Positions 50,832 to 59,847 are shown, numbered from the stretch's first letter. The stretch is DNA of 64,000 bases from Rhodohalobacter sulfatireducens (GCF_022012475.1 NZ_JAKLWS010000008.1:1-64000), one strand, 5' to 3'. Translations and numbers: made by a program. The notes: generated by a model from the sequence alone, not told the origin.

Positions 50832-52844
50832 ATGGAAGTAAAGATTTGTTTGATGAATAAAAGTATAGATACCAGTGATAGCTGCTGCACTCCGCAGCCT
50901 CAGAATGCAAGTCAAGGCTGTTGTTGCTCAGGCTCATTACATGATGCTGATCATAAAACTACCGATGATAGCTCATCCTATATAAAAGATCATTGGCAGC
51001 CGCTTGTTAGTTTTTTGATGCTTGTAATTGGCCTGATATTGGATGCGTTCATTCAGCCCTCTTGGTTTTCTGAGCCGGTTCGAATCGGGTGGTATGGTCT
51101 CGCTTATCTTCCTGTAGGGCTGCCTGTTTTGAAACAGGGATACAATCAACTTAAAAAAGGTGACCTGTTTACAGAATTCTTTTTGATGGGAATTGCCACT
51201 ATTGGCGCTTTTTTGATTGGTGAGTATCCCGAAGGGGTAGCAGTGATGCTTTTCTATTCTGTAGGTGAAGCGTTTCAGCTCAGAGCGGTTCAAAAAGCAC
51301 GTGGTAATATCAAAGCACTACTGGATATCCGACCAAAAACGGCTCTTTTGAAACGTGACGATGCATTCGAAATCGTACATCCCAAAGATGTTCAGATTGG
51401 TGATATCATCCAGGTGAGGCCCGGCGAACGCATTCCTTTGGATGGTATTTTATTAACTGAAAGTACTTCGTTTGATACATCCGCCATCACCGGGGAAAGT
51501 AAACCGAGACAATTTCAGAAAGATGAAAAAGTACTTTCGGGATTTATTAACCAGGACCAGCTGATTGAGATTGAGGTTATCAGCACTTACGAAAATAACT
51601 CCATCACCCAAATCCTGAAAATGGTTCAGGAAGCTGCTTCCAGAAAATCAAAAACTGAACAGTTTATCCGTTCTTTTGCTCGAGTCTACACTCCTATTGT
51701 TGTATTGTTGGCAACACTTCTGGTTCTGACTCCATGGTTTTTTGTTGATAATTACCTGTTTGAAGAGTGGTTTTATCGAGGATTGGTTTTTCTTGTAATT
51801 TCATGCCCTTGTGCGCTCGTAATCTCTATTCCGCTTGGTTACTTCGGAGGAATTGGAGCTGCTTCTCGAAATGGAATCCTTGTAAAAGGTTCAAACTATC
51901 TCGATGCCCTCAAATCTGTAAAAACTGTCGTATTTGATAAAACCGGTACACTCACTAAAGGTGTCTTCGCTGTTCAGGAGTTTCAGAGTTTCGGTCATGA
52001 TAAAGATCAACTCTATTCCTATTTACATGCCGCGGAGAAGAACTCAACACATCCCATTGCTAAAGCAATCACAGATTTTACGAAGCATAATAACGGATCA
52101 TCTTTAAAGGTATCTGAACAATCAGAAATACCGGGCCACGGAATACAAGCAAATGTGGATGATTCGAAGATCCTGATCGGAAATAAAAAGTTGATGGATC
52201 TTAAAAACATCGACCTCAATGGATACTCAAATGGTTCTAATGAGACATTGATTCATTTAGCAGTTGATGGAAAACACGCCGGATTGTTAACCATTTCTGA
52301 CAAAGTAAAGGAGGACTCGGCCAACGCTATTCAAAAAATTCGTAATCTTGGAGTTGAGCGTACATTTATGCTTAGTGGCGATCTTAAATCAGAAGCGGAT
52401 AGAATCGGAAATCTTTTGAACATCGACCAGGTGTTTGGCGAACTACTTCCTGAAGATAAAGCAGAAAAATTCGAAGAGATCAAAATACAATACCAGGGAA
52501 CCACTGCTTTCGTGGGCGATGGAATTAATGATGCGCCGGTTCTGGCTTTAAGTGACATTGGTATCGCCATGGGTGCGATGGGAAGTGACGCTGCCATCGA
52601 AACGGCGGACGTTGTGATTCAAACGGATCAACCATCAAAAATTGCCACTGCAATAAAAATCGCAAAAAAAACCCGCAATATTGTATGGCAAAATATTGGC
52701 CTTGCGATGGGTGTTAAAGGCATCGTACTTTTCATGGGAGCCATCGGAATTGCCACACTTTGGGAGGCTGTATTTGCAGACGTGGGTGTGGCTCTTCTTG
52801 CGGTTCTAAATGCCGTTCGTATTCAGAGAATGGATTTTGATTAA
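50832..52844 (+). CDS. Heavy-metal P1B-type ATPase (Zn/Cd/Co type)
   Basis: About 670 residues. Instead of an HMA domain, the N terminus has a cysteine patch (DSCCTPQPQNASQGCCCSG). Transport helix motif is SCPCALVIS, phosphorylation DKTGTLTKG, actuator SAITGES, nucleotide-site HPIAKAI and hinge GDGINDAPVLA. The last helices carry GVKGIVLF and ADVGVALLAVLNA, whose Lys and Asp mark the Zn/Cd/Pb subgroup (ZntA-like). Start could also be the ATG at 50853 (MNKSIDTS). Its 3' end is duplicated at 53019-53147. Probably exports excess zinc. Confidence 0.93.
   Translation: MEVKICLMNKSIDTSDSCCTPQPQNASQGCCCSGSLHDADHKTTDDSSSYIKDHWQPLVSFLMLVIGLILDAFIQPSWFSEPVRIGWYGLAYLPVGLPVLKQGYNQLKKGDLFTEFFLMGIATIGAFLIGEYPEGVAVMLFYSVGEAFQLRAVQKARGNIKALLDIRPKTALLKRDDAFEIVHPKDVQIGDIIQVRPGERIPLDGILLTESTSFDTSAITGESKPRQFQKDEKVLSGFINQDQLIEIEVISTYENNSITQILKMVQEAASRKSKTEQFIRSFARVYTPIVVLLATLLVLTPWFFVDNYLFEEWFYRGLVFLVISCPCALVISIPLGYFGGIGAASRNGILVKGSNYLDALKSVKTVVFDKTGTLTKGVFAVQEFQSFGHDKDQLYSYLHAAEKNSTHPIAKAITDFTKHNNGSSLKVSEQSEIPGHGIQANVDDSKILIGNKKLMDLKNIDLNGYSNGSNETLIHLAVDGKHAGLLTISDKVKEDSANAIQKIRNLGVERTFMLSGDLKSEADRIGNLLNIDQVFGELLPEDKAEKFEEIKIQYQGTTAFVGDGINDAPVLALSDIGIAMGAMGSDAAIETADVVIQTDQPSKIATAIKIAKKTRNIVWQNIGLAMGVKGIVLFMGAIGIATLWEAVFADVGVALLAVLNAVRIQRMDFD
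52715..52843 (+). repeat. Direct repeat copy 1 (3' end of the P-ATPase gene)
   Basis: These 129 bases recur at 53019-53147 with one mismatch (GCCACA here, GCTACA there). This copy is the functional end of the gene. Confidence 0.95.
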
Positions 52845-52895
52845 ACATCCATGCAGTCACTGAAAATAAGCGTTGCCATTCTTAACGTTTAAACT

Positions 52896-53016
52896 CGTTG
52901 CGAAGGTCCTCCTTCGCAACGCCCCTTTGGAAGCTCCGCTTCAGTTACGGTAGAGGGTTTCTACTTTAGTAGAAGCAGAGCTTCAGGCGTAGGTTCCAAA
53001 GGAGACCTTTGGAACC
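52896..53016. repeat. Hairpin-rich segment between the ATPase-end repeats
   Basis: It holds CGTTGCGAAGG-TCCT-CCTTCGCAACG (52896-52921), a TTCTACT-TT-AGTAGAA hairpin near 52960, and GGTTCCAAAGG-AGA-CCTTTGGAACC (52992-53016). The outer two belong to the same 11-bp-arm hairpin family as 32669-32693. The last arm ends 2 bases before the second repeat copy. No gene is seen in 52845-53311. Confidence 0.75.
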
Positions 53017-53018
53017 AG

Positions 53019-53147
53019 TAAAGGCATCGTACTTTTCATGGGAGCCATCGGAATTGCTACACTTTGGGAGGCTGTATTTGCAGACGTGGGTGTGGCTCTT
53101 CTTGCGGTTCTAAATGCCGTTCGTATTCAGAGAATGGATTTTGATTA
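53019..53147 (+). pseudogene. Duplicated 3' fragment of the P-ATPase gene
   Basis: A 129-base copy of 52715-52843 that encodes the last ~42 residues (KGIVLFMGAIGIATLWEAVF and on) and its own stop, TAG in place of TAA. It has no start and is not expected to be expressed alone. The near-identity points to a recent duplication. Confidence 0.92.
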
Positions 53148-53265
53148 GCCTTTTCTCCATCATAGGATGAGAATGCTTTTTAAAAAAAGATCTGGCTGCA
53201 TCCACTCATTCGATATATCCCTAATCACTTATCTATTTTTTAAAATTCCCTGCTTGACTTAATGT

Positions 53266-53297
53266 ATTAGATAAACTAATTTTTAGCTATGGCTAAA
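53266..53297 (+). promoter_or_regulatory. Two DtxR/MntR-like palindromes before a TonB receptor
   Basis: ATTAG-ATAAA-CTAAT (53266-53280) and TTTAGC-TATG-GCTAAA (53282-53297) stand side by side and end 14 bases before the start codon. The TTAG...CTAA pattern resembles DtxR/MntR-family operators. No such regulator is in the window. Confidence 0.5.
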
Positions 53298-53311
53298 TTA
53301 ATAGTTTTAAT

Positions 53312-55546
53312 ATGAGAAAGTCACATCTTTTTCCACTCGTTTTCTTTCTATTACTTCCCTTTGTGGGAACTGCCCAGAATCAGGTTGGAGAAATTCATGG
53401 CATTATTACATCGGATGGTGAACCCGTGATAAGTGCCAATGTTGGCTTTGCCGAAAGCCAAAAAGGAGTAGCTACTGATCTGGAAGGATTTTATCAAATA
53501 AAAAATATTACACCCGGCACATACACACTTGAAGTATCATCAGTTGGGTTTAAAAAATATTCTGAACGTATTGAAGTTCCTGCAGGTGAAACTCTGGAAC
53601 TGAATATTCAACTGGAAGCATCTACTCTCGAACTCGAGCAGGTTGTTGTGACCGGAACTATGCGGAAAACCTATGTAAAAGATTCTCCCGTCAAAGTCAG
53701 TGTGGTAAAATCTGAACAGCTCCAGCAGGGGAAGATCAGTGCCAATATCATGGATTTGATCAGCAGTGTGAATGGACTTTCCACGCAACTAAACTGTGGA
53801 GTTTGCGGGACCAATGCAATTCGAATCAACGGAGTGGAAGGCCCCAACACAGCCGTACTAATCGACGGAATGCCGATTATGGGGGCTTTGGCTTCGGTTT
53901 ATGGGTTGAATGGAATCAGTCCATCTATTATCGACCAGGTGGAAGTGATCAAAGGCCCACAATCTACATTATACGGTACACAAGCGTTAGGAGGCGTGGT
54001 TAATATTATCACAAAGAATCCGGCTACTACACCCACATTTTCAGCAGACCTTTATGGAAAGAGCACTGAGGAGGGAAACTTAAATATTGCCTACTCTCCA
54101 AAATTTGATCGATTTGAAGGATTTGTCAGCGGAAATATTGTCCGCCTTGAAAACTATTTTGACAAAAATGAAGACAGCTTTAATGACCTCGTAAAACAGT
54201 CCCGAGTCTCTCTTTTCGGGAAGGGCACATTGCTCGGTAAAAATATGGAGCAGCGACTAAATGTAGCCACAAAGTTTTACAGTGAGAATCGAACAGGAGG
54301 CCTCCGGGAGTTTACGGATGACCTTCGGGGATCTGACCAGATATACGGTGAATCGATCTACACAAATCGCTTTGAATTGATGACAGATCTCCGCCCTGGT
54401 GGATTAAATGAGCAACTTAGATTTAGCGGAGCTGTGACATACCATGACCAGGACAGCTATTATGGCACTGATTGGTACGATGCTCAGCAGGGTATCATAT
54501 TTGGCCAGGCTACGTGGGATCAGACCATTGGTGATCATTTTAAACTGCTGTCAGGAACAACTTTACGATACGAAACTTATGACGACAATACTCCTGCTAC
54601 CTCTGATGGCATCGATCGACGCTGGATCCCGGGAATATTCTCTCAGGGCGAACTGACTGTTGGTGATTTTACACTTCTCGGCGGATTCCGAGTCGATCAC
54701 CATTCCGAACACGGTTACGTAACCGCACCGCGCTTATCCACAAAATTCAGCCCAACAGATTTGACCACTTTTCGCGCAAGCGCAGGAACAGGATTTCGGG
54801 TTGTAAATGTGTTTACAGAAGATCATGCTGCACTGACCGGATCGCGTGATGTTGTCTTCAATGAAGATCTCAATCCCGAAAAATCAAGGAGTATCACGGC
54901 GAGTTTGGAGCAAATTATTCCTTTTGGAACAAACCCAATGACAGTCGGCCTGGATGGGTTTTATACTCATTTTTCAAATAAGATCATTCCCGATTATGAT
55001 CAGGACCCAAAACTAATCATTTATGAAAACCTCAATGGATTTTCTGTTACGCGCGGCTTCTCGGTTGACCTGGATCAAAATTTTACCGGTATTCCATTCA
55101 GTTATAATGCAAGCATCACCATTATGGACGTGTACACCGATGAGAATGGACAGAAGCAAGCTTTGACCTACGCACCGGAGTATACAGGCACATTTGGAGC
55201 TACTTACGATATTCGTTCTTTGGATCTTTCATTAGGATACAATGGAAACCTGGTCGGAAGTAAACGAATGCCAAAAAGTTATGTTGAAGATTTTGAGCGA
55301 GACCAGTGGTCACCTGCGTATTCAACTCACGATCTAAAAGTCACTAAAGAGTTCAGCAATGTGAACAGCTCTAACGGAATTGGTTTTGAAGTGTATGTCT
55401 CGGCAGAAAATATTTTTGATTATACCCAGGGCAGCCCTCTTGTGGATGCCAGGAATCCCTTTGGTCCTGACTTCGATACAATTTATACATGGGGACCCAT
55501 TGTGGGACGAACATTCTCGCTGGGTGCAAGATTAAATCTCAGGTAA
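53312..55546 (+). CDS. TonB-dependent receptor, probably for a metal
   Basis: 744 residues. A signal peptide (ending GTAQN) is followed by a CarboxypepD_reg-like domain (GEIHGIITSDGEPVISANVG), a plug with VLIDGMPIMGALASVYGLNG and EVIKGPQSTLYGTQALGGVV, and a barrel with a near-terminal aromatic (FSLGARLNLR). The plug holds an unusual Cys pair, LNCGVCGTNAIRING, which could bind a soft metal or form a disulfide. Neighbouring Zn ATPase and DtxR-like palindromes suggest metal uptake. Confidence 0.92.
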   Translation: MRKSHLFPLVFFLLLPFVGTAQNQVGEIHGIITSDGEPVISANVGFAESQKGVATDLEGFYQIKNITPGTYTLEVSSVGFKKYSERIEVPAGETLELNIQLEASTLELEQVVVTGTMRKTYVKDSPVKVSVVKSEQLQQGKISANIMDLISSVNGLSTQLNCGVCGTNAIRINGVEGPNTAVLIDGMPIMGALASVYGLNGISPSIIDQVEVIKGPQSTLYGTQALGGVVNIITKNPATTPTFSADLYGKSTEEGNLNIAYSPKFDRFEGFVSGNIVRLENYFDKNEDSFNDLVKQSRVSLFGKGTLLGKNMEQRLNVATKFYSENRTGGLREFTDDLRGSDQIYGESIYTNRFELMTDLRPGGLNEQLRFSGAVTYHDQDSYYGTDWYDAQQGIIFGQATWDQTIGDHFKLLSGTTLRYETYDDNTPATSDGIDRRWIPGIFSQGELTVGDFTLLGGFRVDHHSEHGYVTAPRLSTKFSPTDLTTFRASAGTGFRVVNVFTEDHAALTGSRDVVFNEDLNPEKSRSITASLEQIIPFGTNPMTVGLDGFYTHFSNKIIPDYDQDPKLIIYENLNGFSVTRGFSVDLDQNFTGIPFSYNASITIMDVYTDENGQKQALTYAPEYTGTFGATYDIRSLDLSLGYNGNLVGSKRMPKSYVEDFERDQWSPAYSTHDLKVTKEFSNVNSSNGIGFEVYVSAENIFDYTQGSPLVDARNPFGPDFDTIYTWGPIVGRTFSLGARLNLR

Positions 55547-55548
55547 CG

Positions 55549-55630
55549 AAATTCCCCCTTCGAAGGGGCTCATTTATTGAACGCGAAAGCGAAATGTTAT
55601 CACGACGAATGTCGTGGGAACTCGGGGGAT
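55549..55630. repeat. Dispersed intergenic hairpin element, copy 2 (inverted)
   Basis: The reverse complement of this block shares ATCCCCCGAG, CACGACATTCGTCGTG and CCCCTTC-AAGGGG in the same order with 12525-12582. Here it is some 20 bases longer in the middle. Confidence 0.65.
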
Positions 55631-55703
55631 GTACACCCTTGCCTTTAAATGATGAACTTCTGCCAGCTGGTGGAGAGAATATTCACTCAAAATCATTTAA
55701 ACC

Positions 55704-56213
55704 GTGAATCGAACTCAATCATCAAATACCGCCTTCTTGATAGTTGCATTCATGCTGATAGGATCCCTTTTTCTCAAACCGGCCATCGCTCAAGATAAAT
55801 CTATATATTGGCGTCCTTTCGAAGAAGCTCTTCAGATAGCTGAGAAAAAACAACAGGTTATAATTGTGGATGTATGGGCACCGTGGTGTGGCTGGTGTAA
55901 AAAAATGGAGAAGCAAGTGTATCCGAATGTGTCAGAGAATCTTTCAACCCGGTTTGTTTGGACTCGGTTGAACCGGGACGATAACAACTCGACAATTCAA
56001 TTCAGTAATCAACCATTCTCTCCGCTTCGACTGGCACAAAAGCTGAATGTTCAAAATGTGCCGGCTCTTGTCTTTCTTGCGCCAAATGGTGATTATCTAT
56101 TTCACAAATCAGGTTTTACCGAGGTGAATACTTTCGAATCCATAATGAGTTATATTGCGTCAGATACTAACCCTAATGGGTCATACGAAAACTTTATATC
56201 TACAAACCAGTAA
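55704..56213 (+). CDS. Exported thioredoxin-fold protein
   Basis: 169 residues with a GTG start and a signal peptide ending KPAIAQDK. The active site is VDVWAPWCGWCKKMEK (CGWC), in the style of thioredoxin_7/DsbD-gamma-like domains, followed by the cis-Pro loop NVQNVPALVFLAPNGDYL. It probably reduces or checks disulfides in the periplasm. It follows the cysteine-bearing TonB receptor by 157 bases across a hairpin element, so co-transcription is uncertain. Confidence 0.88.
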   Translation: MNRTQSSNTAFLIVAFMLIGSLFLKPAIAQDKSIYWRPFEEALQIAEKKQQVIIVDVWAPWCGWCKKMEKQVYPNVSENLSTRFVWTRLNRDDNNSTIQFSNQPFSPLRLAQKLNVQNVPALVFLAPNGDYLFHKSGFTEVNTFESIMSYIASDTNPNGSYENFISTNQ

Positions 56214-56320
56214 TATTCCTTTCTTAAAAGAACTTTTTTTCAATCCCTTCTCTTTTAACATCTTCTCCTGATGTTCGTATTGTTTTATACACTTTAATTT
56301 CAAGACAATACACAAATCAA

Positions 56321-57169
56321 ATGAATCTACACCGCTTAATTTTTGATTTCTATGAAGGTATTTTCTTATTCACTGCAATTCTCATTATTACTCCCCTGAT
56401 CCCTCCTCAACAGATGAATGCTCAAGTTCCTGTTGATCGCCAGGAAGAAATTGAAGTGATGATTCTTGGCACTACTCATTTTGGAAATCCAGGTCAGGAT
56501 GTGATTAATATTGAATTTCCGGATGTACTTCAGCCCAAATACCAAAGTCAGATCGACAAAGTAATAGAGGATCTTTCTGAGTTTCAACCTACAAAAATTG
56601 CCCTCGAAGCCCGGCCCGATTATAAAGCTAAAGTAGACAGCATGTATAATGCTTACATAACCGGGGAACATTCTCTCTCGAGAAACGAAAGGCAACAACT
56701 GGGTTTTAAATTGGCAGGCAAAATGAATCATGATCAGGTTTACTCAATTGATCATGATGGAGAATTTCCATTCCAGTCAGTTCTTGATTTCGCTAAAGAA
56801 CATCAACCGGAATTTGTTGAACAGATCGAAAAGCTTAGCAAATATGTAGAAAACAGAAACCAGGAGTTAGTCAGCAGCAATACCATCCCTGAAATTCTTA
56901 GAAAGAAAAACAGTCTCGAATATCTTGAAGTCCAGAGACATTTCTATGCAGAAACAGCATCCGTTGGAAATGATACAACTTTCGTTGGTGCAGGTTTAGT
57001 TAGCAAATGGCATGAGCGAAATATCAAAATTTTTTCAAGCCTGAGCCAAATTGCAAAACCGGGCGATCGCATTATCGTAATCTTCGGCTCCGGACACGCT
57101 CCGCTTCTACGATATTTTGTTAAATCAGACCTGCAGATGAAGCTGGTTGAACCAAACGACTACCTGTAA
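56321..57169 (+). CDS. DUF5694-like exported protein
   Basis: 282 residues with an N-terminal hydrophobic segment (about 14-32) that is a signal or anchor. EVMILGTTHFGNPGQDV and ALEARPDYKAKVDS at the start of the domain, with VIFGSGHAPLLRYF near the end, recall the TraB/GumN/EreA-like group, whose Gly-His-Glu residues suggest a hydrolase, and match DUF5694. No reaction is established. Confidence 0.75.
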   Translation: MNLHRLIFDFYEGIFLFTAILIITPLIPPQQMNAQVPVDRQEEIEVMILGTTHFGNPGQDVINIEFPDVLQPKYQSQIDKVIEDLSEFQPTKIALEARPDYKAKVDSMYNAYITGEHSLSRNERQQLGFKLAGKMNHDQVYSIDHDGEFPFQSVLDFAKEHQPEFVEQIEKLSKYVENRNQELVSSNTIPEILRKKNSLEYLEVQRHFYAETASVGNDTTFVGAGLVSKWHERNIKIFSSLSQIAKPGDRIIVIFGSGHAPLLRYFVKSDLQMKLVEPNDYL

Positions 57170-57174
57170 GAATT

Positions 57175-57636
57175 TTATTGAACCAACCCAGACCGATCCC
57201 TCGGATTCTGAAAATATTTAATCACGTTTGTAGCACCGTAAAGCAAAAGAAATGCAGCGATAAAGTATGCCACAGAATCGGGATTCATGATGATTAATAC
57301 GGCAATAATCAGAGTTAGGAATCCCATGATGGAAAACTGGAATGCCATCAAGAGTATCACACCAAAAAAGCCAAGAAAAACAGCAAAGGTGATAGGAATC
57401 ACCTCTGGAAAAACGAAAATGAGTACTCCCGTTATCATTGGAAAAGCTGCAATGATGGCGGGTGTTCTGGCGTACATGAAAACAAGTCCAAGAGCGATGA
57501 GATATCCGCCTGCTATCAGGTAAAGAAAGTTTGGATAGGTGAGCGTTAAAATGCCGGTTACCAGCGCCAACAAAGCATTCAGAATTCTACGCTCCCTGGA
57601 TTTGTGTTCAATATTTATGTGAAAGTATTGTTTCAT
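57175..57636 (-). CDS. DUF308 (HdeD-like) membrane protein
   Basis: 153 residues with about five or six short helices (for example ILNALLALVTGILTLTYP, LYLIAGGYLIALGLVFMYA, AVFLGFFGVILLMAFQF). The repeated helix pairs are typical of DUF308/HdeD proteins, some of which aid acid tolerance. It converges with the DUF5694 gene, leaving only 5 bases between stops. The C terminus is short and polar. Confidence 0.78.
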   Translation of the reverse strand: MKQYFHINIEHKSRERRILNALLALVTGILTLTYPNFLYLIAGGYLIALGLVFMYARTPAIIAAFPMITGVLIFVFPEVIPITFAVFLGFFGVILLMAFQFSIMGFLTLIIAVLIIMNPDSVAYFIAAFLLLYGATNVIKYFQNPRDRSGLVQ

Positions 57637-57663
57637 TTTATTCTTTATTCTTTTTGAAAAGTT

Positions 57664-57696
57664 ACCCGTCTGAACGCTCCAAGCGGTCTGACGGGT
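57664..57696. repeat. REP-like hairpin, copy C (after the RAYT gene)
   Basis: ACCCGTCTGAACGCT, CCA, AGCGGTCTGACGGGT. The stem has one mismatch. It lies 8 bases beyond the RAYT stop codon. Confidence 0.88.
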
Positions 57697-57704
57697 CCAG
57701 GTAT

Positions 57705-58304
57705 CTACGAATATATTTGCTTAATATGTTCTTCGGGAATCGTTTGATTCGACATTTTAACAAATTCATTTACCCCACTTGGCAACTCTAAATTTTTTAT
57801 TCCCAATTCTCGATTACAAAGTTTCCCATTTCTTAAACCTGCATAATCCCGATACGATGAAAATTTCCAACCTGCCAGATCTTCACATATTCCGGCACGC
57901 AATGGATTCTGATGGATATAGAGAAAACATATCAACGCATAATCTGGATCATCAATTTTTTGGGATTTTGTTTTACTCCTGAATAATGAACCGCTTCTAT
58001 TCTCTTGCTTATTGATGGCTTGTGTGTATGAACTCAGCAAATTTGCAATACAGCGAACTAATGAATGTTGAGGATGAGAATTCATTTTAGAACTTTCTAT
58101 ATCTTCTAAATCATCTAGGCCCTTTGTTTTAATCAACCAATGAAAATGATTCTGCATCAGGCAGTATGCAAGAATCTCACAATAATTTTTTAGTGTACTC
58201 ATCTTCTTAAGAAAATAGAGATAATTGTGTTTGCTGAAATAGATGGGTTGTCTGTTATTCCCCTGATTGTAGACATGATAAAATCTATTTGGTTGAAAGT
58301 TCAT
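57705..58304 (-). CDS. REP-associated tyrosine transposase (RAYT, IS200-like Y1 fold)
   Basis: 199 residues. The HUH motif HFH (about 53-55, in MQNHFHWLIKT) and the catalytic Tyr (about 129, in LYIHQNPLRAGI) are intact. RFYHVYNQGNNRQPIYF, NRSGSLFRSK and WKFSSYRDY fit RAYT proteins. Y1 enzymes nick single-stranded hairpins; RAYTs act on REP sequences and appear domesticated. REP-like hairpins flank this gene at 8 and 36 bases, and two more copies lie elsewhere in the window. No IS200/605 accessory TnpB is near. Confidence 0.92.
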   Translation of the reverse strand: MNFQPNRFYHVYNQGNNRQPIYFSKHNYLYFLKKMSTLKNYCEILAYCLMQNHFHWLIKTKGLDDLEDIESSKMNSHPQHSLVRCIANLLSSYTQAINKQENRSGSLFRSKTKSQKIDDPDYALICFLYIHQNPLRAGICEDLAGWKFSSYRDYAGLRNGKLCNRELGIKNLELPSGVNEFVKMSNQTIPEEHIKQIYS

Positions 58305-58340
58305 ATGCCATGTTTAAGATTTCATCTCAGTTGTTCGGGT

Positions 58341-58374
58341 ACCCGTCTGACCGCTTGAAACGTTCTGACGGCTG
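58341..58374. repeat. REP-like hairpin, copy D (before the RAYT gene)
   Basis: ACCCGTCTGACCGCTT, apex, AACGTTCTGACGGCTGGT. It is the same family as copy C and in the same orientation, with a decayed right arm. It lies 36 bases upstream of the RAYT start codon and 4 bases past the pepP stop. Confidence 0.82.
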
Positions 58375-58378
58375 GTTC

Positions 58379-59713
58379 TTACCTCATCATATCTTCAATA
58401 TCGCCAATCTCTTTCGGCACATCCGTCAAATTCTCATATCCATCTTCGGTGATGATCAGGTTGTCTTCTATTCGAATACCCCCAAAATCAAACAGTGATT
58501 TAACTTTCTCCTTATTCAGAAATTTCGATTTCTCTTCATCCTCAAGAGCCGGCTTCAGTAGGGCCGGAATAAAATAGATTCCGGGTTCAATGGTTATCAC
58601 CATTCCGGGAATGAGTTCACGACGAACACGCAGATATTTAATACCGGGCCGTTCAATACGCTCCACTCCCTTGGGATATCCACCCACATCGTGCGTATCC
58701 AACCCGAGAAAATGTCCCAAACCATGTGGGAAGAAAAGGGCAAAAATATCATTGTCCATCATCTCTTCCAGGTCTCCTTTTACAACGCCAATATCTTTCA
58801 AACCTCCCAGGATAATCCTACAGGCATTCAAATGCAGTTCTTCCATTTTCACACCGGGTTCGGTTTTATCAATAGATTTGTTTAGAGCTTCCAGAACAAC
58901 TTGATAAATTTTCGCCTGGTCAGATGAAAACTTCCCATTAATCGGGTACGTTCTCGTAAAATCAGATGCATACCCCTCATACTCAAAACCGGCATCAATC
59001 AGATACAAATCCCCGTCTTTAATCTTTTGATTATTCTCCACATAGTGCAAAATGGCACTGTTCACTCCACCTGCGTGAATTCCGGTATAGGCTGGTTGTA
59101 ATAACCCATGTTTTTCTTGATGATAATCGAAAATAGCTTTTGCTTCGTGCTCGTACATTCCCGGTTTTACACTTTTCATTACTTCTCTATGGGCGATATT
59201 ATTAACCTCAGCCGCCCTTCGCATCAAATCCAACTCATAATCGGTTTTTATGCAACGGCAATAGGTGATAGCATCCACCAGCGTATCAATTTCCAGGTTA
59301 AAATCACGGTTCAAATCTTCCAGGTATTCTGCTTGTTCTTCATCCAGGCAGTAGATCTTATCCGAATCTAATTCATTCAGTACCGACAATAACTGATTGT
59401 CGTAATGCAGGTGATCCGGCTCATATAAATCCTGGATCTCCTCCATAGGCTTGATGCGCCCGTGCCAAACCGCAAACTGCGAATCCCGTTTTGGAGTAAA
59501 CAGATGATATTCTCCAGATTTAATATCCAAAATCGCATGATAGCCAGGCTCATTCACTCCTGTCAGATACCAAAAATTGCTCTCCTGGCGGAAAGGAAAT
59601 TCATAATCGGTTGCATACCGGTACATAAGCTCCGCCCCTTTGAGATAAATAATTCCCTCTTCACTGTCTTCAAAAAGTGATAATAACTTACTTCTATGGA
59701 GTTGATTTGACAT
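58379..59713 (-). CDS. pepP: Xaa-Pro aminopeptidase (aminopeptidase P)
   Basis: A cytoplasmic metalloprotease that removes an N-terminal residue before proline. The pita-bread C-terminal domain has the di-metal ligands Asp in LIDAGFEYEG, Asp in YASDFTRTYP, His in FFPHGLGHFLGLD, Glu in VITIEPGIYF and Glu in GGIRIEDNLII. The N-terminal AMP_N domain is present (RSKLLSLFEDSEEGIIYLKG). At 444 residues it is full length. It is monocistronic. Confidence 0.95.
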   Translation of the reverse strand: MSNQLHRSKLLSLFEDSEEGIIYLKGAELMYRYATDYEFPFRQESNFWYLTGVNEPGYHAILDIKSGEYHLFTPKRDSQFAVWHGRIKPMEEIQDLYEPDHLHYDNQLLSVLNELDSDKIYCLDEEQAEYLEDLNRDFNLEIDTLVDAITYCRCIKTDYELDLMRRAAEVNNIAHREVMKSVKPGMYEHEAKAIFDYHQEKHGLLQPAYTGIHAGGVNSAILHYVENNQKIKDGDLYLIDAGFEYEGYASDFTRTYPINGKFSSDQAKIYQVVLEALNKSIDKTEPGVKMEELHLNACRIILGGLKDIGVVKGDLEEMMDNDIFALFFPHGLGHFLGLDTHDVGGYPKGVERIERPGIKYLRVRRELIPGMVITIEPGIYFIPALLKPALEDEEKSKFLNKEKVKSLFDFGGIRIEDNLIITEDGYENLTDVPKEIGDIEDMMR

Positions 59714-59847
59714 AGTATCTTTCTATTTAATTCATCGAGTGAGTAATTAATCAATCGGGCCGCCTGACGGCAAAATCGATATCACAAATATTATCCTTCG
59801 ATCTCTTCCGGTTTTTCATTGTATCGGAAAGTTAGCAGAAGATGCAT

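Noticed and set aside
57705-58304. Active IS200/IS605 insertion sequence
   Set aside because: The protein has RAYT features and flanking REP hairpins in place of IS200 ends, and there is no tnpB.
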